Positions 56,547-64,000 of a stretch of DNA of 64,000 nucleotides are shown in pieces (positions within the stretch are counted from its first letter, which is position 1; every line of letters begins with the position of its first letter). A program made the position numbers and the translations under genes. The notes below the pieces were generated by a model. The model was not told the DNA's origin, searched no databases, and worked only from the letters and a program-made list of their open reading frames with translations. Where the stretch lies: positions 867,123-931,122 of the forward strand of contig BCLD01000008.1 of NCBI GenBank assembly GCA_001600875.1. Direction: 5' to 3'. The stretch is from Solicoccozyma terricola. Its lineage: Eukaryota; Basidiomycota; Tremellomycetes; Filobasidiales; Piskurozymaceae.

Positions 56547-57112
56547 ATGGCCCCAACACCGCGCTTCATTTTAGAAAACGACATGAAGCAGGTATACGAA
56601 TGGGGCGAGGCTGCAGGTGTCGGATGGTCTGAGAAGGTGAGTGTACTGCTATGCTTATCCTCTCAGCTACTAAATGTCTCTCTGGGGGTTTCCAGAAGAC
56701 GACAATGGTCTTCGTCGACTCCACTTCACCGACACTTACCACCTCTTCTTTCGAGACTGTTGATATACATGACAATACGACTGCTTCGGGATCGATGGAC
56801 GAAGAGCAAGCGCGCGCGATCATCGCGATTGTCAAGGAATATTATGATGGCCCAAAGGTTTTGTCCCCTGTTTACCTGAGCAACCTCCATATCGAGATCG
56901 AGGGCTTTGACTGGGACCACCACAGCGACAGCAGAACTGGGAAGGAATATGTTGCCATTTGCTTTAAGGTAACGAAGCTTCCGGAAGCCAGCATGTCCCA
57001 CCCCACCGAAGGCAGCGAGGTCAGCAAGGTCAGCGAAGGCAGCGAGGTCAGCATCGACCTCAGCGGCGGCATCGACGTCACTACCACCTACACCTACACA
57101 GACTCGAACTGA
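56547..57112 (+). CDS. Unknown small protein A (possible paralogue of 57903-58596)
   Basis: Not recognised. Two exons, 56547-56636 and 56696-57112 (intron GTGAGTGTA...TTTCCAG, phase 0), give 168 residues. The start MAPTPRFILENDMKQVYEWG was preferred because it follows the typical A/C-rich leader; an upstream ATG (56463) would add a Gln/Asn/Thr-only stretch. The body has alternating hydrophobic strands (TTMVFVDS, SNLHIEIEGFDWDHHSDS, GKEYVAICFKVTKLPE) and one helix (DEEQARAIIAIVKEYYDG). The C-terminal tail has a repeated EGSEVSKVS-type segment and Thr/Tyr. No signal peptide or membrane segment. A shared intron position, strand pattern and TATA-type promoter link it to the next gene. Confidence 0.65.
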
Positions 57113-57902
57113 TAACGCCAGTTTCGCCACCCGATCGCGCCGCGGTAATATGTATATGAGGTGGTCATTTTCCACTCGGAGAACATCTCCTCTGACCTAT
57201 ATATATGATGATTGAAAGGAAGCGAGAGCCAAGAGTACGGCGAACTTCAGTGTAGGTGCCTGGTATCCTCCACACATGCCCATACCATCAATCACCAGAT
57301 TCGCTGCAGGTGAACGTGATTAAGTTAATGGCGATGATTATCATAAGCCGCCTCTGAATCTGATTGTATTTGAAATACCACAAAGGTGGGCGGAGTTGTT
57401 ACTGATGTCTGACGGTCTGCATTGGGTATCATAACGAGTTTCACAGTTTTGTGCGAGATTACCCGATCCCGCAATGGCAGCCTGAAGGACTGTATCCTTT
57501 TCATAGTCGATGGCATATAACATATGTAGACTGACGGATTCGTTCACTGGTGGAAATGGCAATCGCGAGAATGCCTCCCGCCTTCAGTATTCACCCGATC
57601 AGGTGCCGGCAGACGGTTGATCAAGGCATCCCTGAGGTCCCTTCATGTCCGTAGATGAGAATTATGAAACAAGTCGTAGTGAGAAGCATGGGACAGATGC
57701 CGATGGCGTGACCTGAACAAAGGTAGTTCACAACGTCCTGTGCGGCTGTGGCGAGACGGCGGAGTCCTGAGTAGGTCTACTATAAAGAGCAGGGTGTTAT
57801 GGGGAGGGTATATCCCCTTCCTCAACTAAACCAGCACACTACAATTGCAACAACCTTCTGAGCAATCCATCAGTTCTCACCTCACAGACTACACGGATCA
57901 GC
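57113..57902. promoter_or_regulatory. Region between small unknown genes, with TATA box of gene B
   Basis: About 790 bp. TATAAAG at 57781-57787, 116 bp before the next ATG, then an A/C-rich leader. The rest has short open frames on the minus strand without family resemblance. Confidence 0.55.
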
Positions 57903-58596
57903 ATGTCATCCAACAATCCTCAAATCGTCAAGGAACGAACTCCCGAAGAAAGGGTGGAAGGTTTCTATGCCCTGGTGATTGACCGTTGGCCAGGCACGGT
58001 ATGCACATTGCTCCAATTGAATGAGACACTTGCTAATTGTTTTACACAAATCTCAGCCAAAGCGACGCGAATTAGAGGTCGTTATTAAATGGGATCCGAA
58101 AGACCGTGAGAACGAGGAAAAATGGAAGGGCAGATCGGCCCGATTTCCGTGAAGGCAGATATGCCTTGACTCCGGTGTTGCAGCGGGCATCGTCAATGCT
58201 GTCAGAGGAAAACCAATCATGGAACAGTCCTCTGAATGGGATTTTGGAGATGTGACACTCCGCATCCACGAGTGGAAACATGACAACTCGATCTTTGATG
58301 CCGATCTTAAGCTTCAAAGTCAAACTGTGCAGGTCCAATACTCCGCCTTTCAGAACTGCCCTACGGGCAGTAACTCCCAGGATGGCAATTCCCAGCAAAG
58401 CGCCTTGACTTTCAGCAGAACCACAGGAGGGAGTGTGACCTTTGACTATGACAAAACAATTGACGATAGCTCTGTATACAAGATCACATTGGGCCCCGGT
58501 GAATTCACGATCCGAACCAGCAAAGACACCAACGACTCCAACTCCGTTGACCCCAACTCGATCAACTCCACCCACTCCGCTTCTTTGGAACTTTGA
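57903..58596 (+). CDS. Unknown small protein B (possible paralogue of 56547-57112)
   Basis: Not recognised. Three exons, 57903-57998, 58057-58105, 58184-58596, sum to 185 residues in frame. The second acceptor (TTGCAG at 58183) is the one that keeps frame. N-terminal MSSNNPQIVKERTPEERVEG, FYALVIDRWPGT, then after a phase-0 intron PKRRELEVVIKWDPKD. The body has GIVNAVRGKPIMEQSSEWDF, GDVTLRIHEWKHDNSIFDAD and LKLQSQTVQVQYS. A Ser/Asn/Gln-rich linker and FDYDKTIDDSSVYKITLGPG follow, then an Asn/Ser/Asp-rich tail. No signal peptide. First intron position and phase, and the pattern helix - charged strand - Trp/His strand, parallel gene A at low identity. Confidence 0.65.
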
Positions 58597-59375
58597 AGCG
58601 TCTTCCGTACACCTTTTTTCTTGTAATTCTATACTCATTGAATGCTCTATCAACTCACACTGGTCGGATGAAGATCAAGACATCTTAAGCTCCACGCGCA
58701 TTTCAGCCTAGCACAATGATGTGGATACATAACCCATCCGTTCCACAGATGTGTAGTCTGAACTGAATCATCAGGTACTCGGGTACTCGTCGCCATAGCA
58801 CCCGACTAATTGGTGGCAGTGGATTCCCTCTCACGACTGCTCTTGAAAATTCGACACAGAGTCGTCCGAAGACCTGGTGAATTCTGGATCAATGACGTTC
58901 ATGTTCGAGGTGACAAAGCGAGCAACGATCGATGCTCGAGTCGAGGATGACAACCTGTACAGTCTGATGTGTCCAAGAAAGTACACATTTGTTGCTTTTA
59001 ACAAGACAGATGACCACTTGCCTCGCTGGACGGGCCGCCCCAACGCGAGATGTTCCTAAGAGACCTGAGAATATAAAGCGGCACATCAGCGCTCTGAAAC
59101 TCGGCGACCACCAACATGGACCACATCGCCTAAGATCATATGTGCCTAATCAGTCCTCATGTGATCCCTCGAAAGGGTCCATGTCGTCGACCGTCCTCTC
59201 ATCCCGCGGGATTAAAAGACGGCCCAACGAGCAGAGGAAAATTACATTCTGCGAATTGAAATCATGTAGAGGCGATGTGGTCGGGATCGAAAATGTGCTT
59301 ACCTTGTGTTTGCTTCTAGTGATGGACAGAAATGTAAAGATGGTCGAGTGATGTTCGGACGATATGAACGACCGT
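58597..59375. other. Intergenic between gene B and COX18
   Basis: About 780 bp between convergent stops. A plus-strand frame at 58877-59059 (GSMTFMFEVTKRATIDARVE and onward) has a plausible amino-acid mix but no homologue recognised and no clear exons around it. It could be a remnant of a third copy of the neighbouring family. TATAAAG also occurs near 59072. Confidence 0.4.
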
Positions 59376-61298
59376 TCAAATCGTCGCCGCCTTCCTCTTC
59401 TCCCTCCTGCGATCCAACAACCCCAGCACGAGATTCTGAACGAGTGTGAAACCCGTACTGGTCGCCCAATACAACGCTACGGCCTGTCCAAAAAGAAAAA
59501 GAAAAAGATCCAAAACTCGACAATCAGCCTACATTCTCCATCCATCTCCACCCTCCTGGACGCGGCGCGCCATCTGAGGGAAAACTCACAGCCGGTGCCT
59601 CTGCAGCGATCCCAACACTACAAACAGCTACAATCCTTAATACATTCCCTATAACTCTTTCTCTCATTCCACCTTTATCCTGAGCTGCGAGTCGTTTCTC
59701 ACGTTCGGAAGGGGAGATGTTTCCAGTGTCCATTTCGCTTTGAAGGATGGTTGTTTTCTGTTGATGTTGATGTTTTGATTTTGATCGAGATCCAGGGAAC
59801 CGAGTACCGGATACGACGGCGTAGGATGATGATGATGATGTTGAGAATCTCCGATGTGATGAGGTGGTTGTTGTGGTGGGAGAAGTGGGCGTTTTCTGCG
59901 ATTGAATCGCAATTTCCTCTTTTACCGCTGATCTAAAATCTCCTCTCCATCTCTGCATAACTTCTACATTTGAAAACGCCATCAAACCGATAGCAAATGG
60001 AAGTGCCATATATGGATCCGTATCAACGAGGTTAGACAGCCACAAGAAACTTTCATTAGCGAATGGGAAAATCGAACTGGTTTCAAAGACGGTGGTGGTG
60101 GTATCGAGTGATGTAGTCGTATCGAGAGTCGTGGTGAGTGGTTGTGAGATTTCAAGTGGAGTTTTCACGGCTTGACGGATCGTTAAAGATAGTAAAAGGA
60201 AGATTGGAAGGTGGACAAGAGGAGGGAGTAGGATTGTAGGTAGTGGATGACATTTATGTTGTTTCATTAAAAGGGATTGTTCTTCAGCGAGCTGGGGGAT
60301 GTTTAGGGGGGGNNNNNNNNNNNNNNNNNNNNNNNNNNNNNNNNNNNNNNNNNNNNNNNNNNNNNNNNNNNNNNNNNNNNNNNNNNNNNNNNNNNNNNNN
60401 NNNNNNNNNNNNNNNNNNNNNNNNNNNNNNNNNNNNNNNNNNNNNNNNNNNNNNNNNNNNNNNNNNNNNNNNNNNNNNNNNNNNNNNNNNNNNNNNNNNN
60501 NNNNNNNNNNNNNNNNNNNNNNNNNNNNNNNNNNNNNNNNNNNNNNNNNNNNNNNNNNNNNNNNNNNNNNNNNNNNNNNNNNNNNNNNNNNNNNNNNNNN
60601 NNNNNNNNNNNNNGGGCGGGTTAAGTGTCCAACGTAGGAAGGGTTGAGTTGAAACGATTTCTCACCCTTTTCTTCAATTCTATTTTATAACCCTCATAAC
60701 CTAACCCTGCTCTTCTACATTCCTTCATAACAATCACCGCCAACCTCTCATTAATCTTCTTCATCTTCGGTCTCACAACTTCCCTTAATCTCCTTCCTCT
60801 CGCACGCGCCCATAACGTGGTAGGTAACGTAGTAGTCGTCCGTACGAGAAGTGTTAGGAGGATGATGGTTAACGCGTATGAAGGTCCGGATGGGGTTGGG
60901 AAAGGGTAGGAAAGGAGAATTTCACAAAGAGTGGTTAGGGATGGGAAATCGGGAAGGGAAGGGAGGATTGGGATTGTGAATGCGAGTTTTGAGAGGAAGG
61001 GGATGGGTGGCTGTGAGGAGTTGATGAGAGGTTGAGACGTCGTGGTTGTTGGTGCGTGGGATAAATGAACGACATTGTTGATGGCTGATATTCGTCTATA
61101 TTGGGATGTATCGTATCGGGATTGATTTGAACGAGGGGACCGATGAGTTGGATTATGAGCGGACGTGAGTGAATGACGAGAACGCGCGATGATGGTGGAT
61201 GTTGGCGTTGGCCATGGAATAGTGGTTCGCGGTGATATTGCGGAGAGCAGGTGGTGTGTTCTGAGAGGAGAGAGACGGGACGAGGTCATGAGGGACAT
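59376..61298 (-). CDS. COX18: COX18-like mitochondrial inner-membrane insertase (Oxa1/YidC family)
   Basis: Inserts the C-terminal domain of Cox2 across the mitochondrial inner membrane. Three exons on minus: 61298-60666, 60291-59590, 59483-59376, sum 480 residues if nothing coding is lost in the gap. The N-terminal 120 residues are Arg/Ser/Thr-rich and lack acidic residues, typical of a mitochondrial presequence. Family blocks: PSGPSYALTIILLTLLVRTT, TTLPTTLWARARGRRLREVV, RPKMKKINERL, then LLMKQHKCHPLPTILLPPLV, HLPIFLLLSLTIRQAV, DTDPYMALPFAIGLMAF, ERVIGNVLRIVAVCSVGIAA, and ALYWATSTGFTLVQNLVLGL. The intron 60665-60292 contains the 301-base gap. A low-complexity loop (TPTSPTTTTTSSHRR) sits between later membrane segments. 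Confidence 0.88.
60313..60613. other. Assembly gap (301 N) inside COX18 intron
   Basis: Run of N flanked by GGGGGG and GGGCGGG. It lies in the predicted intron 60665-60292. Exon frames on either side join without loss (KKR|LAEEQ), so the gap need not contain coding sequence. Confidence 0.97.
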
Positions 61299-61729
61299 GG
61301 AGACTGAGCAAGTGTTGAGTGAATGGGATAGGTATATAGGGGTATGTAGCTGGAAACGAGGGAGGGCGGGGAGGGGGGGTGGATGGAAAGTATCACGTGC
61401 AACGATCGGAGGGGTGGTGGGCAGTGAGTGAGTGACATGTACAACGTATTCCCAAGTCATCCTCCCATCCTCCCATCCTCCCATCCTGTGGATAATCATA
61501 GGCCAGACACAGATACCTAGTATGGCGATGGCTATTACTTGCCAGGAAAATGAACCATTTGAACATGTATTTTGAATGTGTTGTGCTTGTGTGGATTGGA
61601 TGACGTGTCAGATGAGATACCAGCCCGTGAGACAGCCCCCCGGTCGAGTAGACCAACACCGTACAAAACACCTTCCAACCATCCATCGTCACAATTATCA
61701 AGACAACAACAGACCATCCCCCGCAAACC
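61299..61729. promoter_or_regulatory. Divergent upstream region of COX18 and M14 carboxypeptidase
   Basis: 430 bp between two divergent start codons. Includes a run of CCTCCCATCC repeats (61460-61488) and a T/G-rich tract. No factor site identified. Confidence 0.5.
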
Positions 61730-63889
61730 ATGTCGTGGAATCACACGAGGAATAATCTCATCCTCGTCCTCATCGCAGTCACTTCTCTGATATCCACCAC
61801 CATCCCTTCCGTTTCCGCATTATCAGTTGATCTCGTCGTCGATGAAATAACTCGTGAGGCTGGGTTACTGATTGAGAATGTAGGGAAAACTGTGGAGAGT
61901 GGATGGGGGAATCCGAGGGTGGATGGTGCAGAGGTGTATAGGCTAGAGGTGATAGATAATGGGTCGTCGCGGTCGCAGAGAAGGCAACTGGTGGAAGAGG
62001 TTAGACATGTAGCTACCGTAAGTCTCGAAAAAAGAGAGTCCCTCATCGTCTTCCTCCATCCGTTTGTCGTCGTTCATACATTCAACATGGAGCTAAAACA
62101 AATTGTATTTTCTTGCTCCAGCTCCTCGATCTCGATATCTGGTACATCTCATCAACCCATATCGACATCTTAATCCCAACTTCCAACCTCCTCACCCTCT
62201 CCTCCCTCCTCCCTCCCTCAATCCACCTTCCCGCAACTCCATTCTTAACATCTACCCAACTCGCAGACCTCACCCGTCCTAAACGTCCACCAACAACACC
62301 ACCATCAGATGAAGATGGATGGAATACGAGTACGATAAATACATCTTATCATGATACATATCATCCACTCGTTAATCATTCAAAGTTTATGGACGATTTA
62401 CAAAGGGATTTTGGAGAGGTGGTTGAGAAGATAGTCATTGGGAAATCAGCAGAGGGGAGGGATATTGAAGGGTTGAAGTTGCATTTGGAAGGAGGTGGTG
62501 GAGACGTGGGAATGGGGAAAAAGAGTGGCAAGTGGATGAGGTGGACGGAGAGGTTTGCAAGTTGGAAAGATGAGGATGAAGAGGATGAAGAGGAAGGGAA
62601 AGAAATTTTCATGATGGGTGGTCAACATGCTCGAGAAGTGAGTTATCCTCCCCCCCTCCCGCGGAGTCGTAATGTTATCCTAATACGTACGTGCTTTGTT
62701 TCACCGTGTGGTGATTTTCCAGTGGGTCGCACCTGCTACAATCCTATACCTCGCTCATCGACTCGTATTGGATTCAAAACACGATGAAACGACGAAAAAA
62801 TTGTTGCATACTTTCACGTTTGTTTTGATTCCTACGATTAATCCCGATGGTTATGTTTATGTGAGTTGGGATGGTGGTTGTGGATGTAAATCAGTAGGAT
62901 GGGGAGATTGAATGTTTCCATCTTTGTTACAGACTCATGAACATTCCAGGTTATGGAGGAAGAATAGACAAGATGTTGGTGCTGGTTCGTGTAAGGGTGA
63001 GTTTGGGAGATGGTTTGAAACTGGCTTGAAACCCGAAAAAAGACCAACACGTTCCACCGCATTTTCTTTTTGGTTTTTGAAAATATGGATGATAGGTATC
63101 GATATGAATGCGAATTGGGTGAGTCTCGGAGTATGGACGATGCATTCGTCGTCGTAGCTAACCTCCTCATCACCCTCACCCACCTTCTTAGGGCTACAAA
63201 TGGTCATCGTCGCCATCCCTACTGACCGACGAATCGAACGCCGCATTCAGCAACCCATGCTCGGATTCTTTCCCAGGCATATCGGCGTTTCAAGCCGTCG
63301 AGACTCGTGCGATCGCGGATTACCTACATGCAAGGAAGGGCAGTATCAAGGCGTTTATCGATATGCACAGTTATGGACAATTATGTGCGTGTGATGGAGT
63401 AGGATACCCCGACTCAGGGGAACGCCGGCTGATCTTTGCCCCCCCCGCCCCCCCTCCTCCTTTTCTTACAGTCATGTTCCCGTACTCGTATTCGTGCTCG
63501 GATTTCCCAGGAGACGCGGAGACGTTAATGGAAGCTGGTCTCGGTGTAGCTCGAGCTATCAAGCTGCACTCTGGCACGCAATACAAGACGGGCCAGGCGT
63601 GCGATTTGGTCTATCGTATGGCGGGTGATTCAGTTGATTTCGCGTATGGAGAAGAGGGCATCAAATGGGCGTATAGTGCGGAATTGAGAGATACGGGGAC
63701 GGTGAGTCGGTTGTTGGGTGGTGGTTGAGGCGGCATGTATTCTGGGTCCTGATGTCGTCTGGCATGATCACGCAGTACGGCTTCCTGTTACCTCCGCGAG
63801 AGATTCGACCGACGGCGGAGGAAATGACGGCGGGGCTGTTGTATCTCGCAGAGTTCATTCGTACTCTCGAGTTGGGTCCAAGGGGGTGA
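61730..63889 (+). CDS. Secreted/vacuolar M14 metallocarboxypeptidase (ECM14-like)
   Basis: Eight exons: 61730-62017, 62122-62637, 62723-62860, 62933-62996, 63096-63118, 63192-63384, 63472-63701, 63776-63889, sum 521 residues in frame; exon 5 is only 23 nt. Signal peptide NLILVLIAVTSLISTTIPSV, then a pro-region of about 190 residues with an acidic insert (DEDEEDEEEGKE). Peptidase blocks with their usual roles: GGQHAREW (zinc His and Glu), INPDGYVYTHEHSRLWRKNR (substrate Arg), GIDMNANWGYKW (normally NRNW), FIDMHSYGQL (third zinc His), MFPYSYSC, YRMAGDSVDFAY and AELRDTGTYGFLLP (catalytic Glu present). ECM14 proteins are described as lacking the catalytic Glu; here it is kept, but the Arg of NRNW, which holds the substrate carboxylate, is Ala. 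ECM14-like is the best overall fit, by length and pro-region. Confidence 0.88.
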
Positions 63890-64000
63890 ACCGTGGATAG
63901 GGTGTTTTGGAATTCGCCTGTAATTGTCTACTGTTGGGGCTGCCTTGTACTCGGAGTTGTTCGTTTGCGACAAAAGAGAAAAATGTCCATCGTTCAGTGG
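63890..64000. other. 3' flank of carboxypeptidase gene
   Basis: 111 bp after the stop; no feature recognised. Confidence 0.6.

Overview
The window is nuclear DNA from a fungus, most likely a basidiomycete yeast of the Tremellomycetes (Cryptococcus/Kwoniella-like). This is inference from gene architecture: about 20 protein genes on both strands, nearly all cut by many introns of 50-80 nt with GTGAGT-type donors and CAG/TAG acceptors. Many contain exons under 100 nt, and the intergenic DNA is rich in C/T or G runs. No bacterial operon, mobile element, viral gene, tRNA or rRNA was recognised. There are two N gaps (47815-47920 and 60313-60613) and a few single ambiguous bases near 50738-50775.

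Layout. 1-625: 5' end of an MFS drug/proton transporter gene running off the left edge. 879-8694: a divergent pair, molybdenum-cofactor sulfurase (minus) and xanthine dehydrogenase (plus), that is, an enzyme and the protein that activates its cofactor. 9327-12221: a second divergent pair, ribosomal proteins L21 and S9. 13027-13693: short Mediator Med7-like gene. 14528-15941: unknown protein with five near-identical TNIPTILLNGEPL repeats. 16731-19494: SPB4/DDX55 helicase. 19722-25768: condensin SMC4 (20 exons). 26329-28853: multi-membrane-span DUF2417-type alpha/beta-hydrolase. 29346-30485: PriA-like Cys-rich membrane-anchored protein. 31895-34878: Atg22-like vacuolar transporter. 35081-39115: XPF-like protein resembling the meiotic SHOC1/Zip2 family. 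39338-40784: hotdog thioesterase. 41005-44339: ER glucosidase I (GH63). 44597-46538: URC4/DUF1688 uracil-catabolism protein. 47691-48510: AN1 zinc finger protein. 50814-54745: PX-domain protein of the yeast YPR097W type. 54856-56086: SCI1-like nuclear protein. 56547-57112 and 57903-58596: two small unknown genes that look like diverged tandem paralogues. 59376-61298: COX18 membrane insertase. 61730-63889: secreted M14 carboxypeptidase.

Most interesting items: the XDH/MOCOS head-to-head pair; a dispersed repeat family built on GCTCGCTTCGCTCGC-like units at three places (one inside an enlarged thioesterase intron); the tandem-repeat unknown protein; the unknown tandem paralogues at 56.5-58.6 kb; the SHOC1-like gene; a 7-nt microexon in URC4; non-GT donors in the Atg22-like gene; and two enzymes (DUF2417 hydrolase, M14 peptidase) with altered active-site positions. 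Exon joins were worked out by hand from reading frame, splice consensus and remembered family motifs. Where exon sums give an intact frame this is stated.
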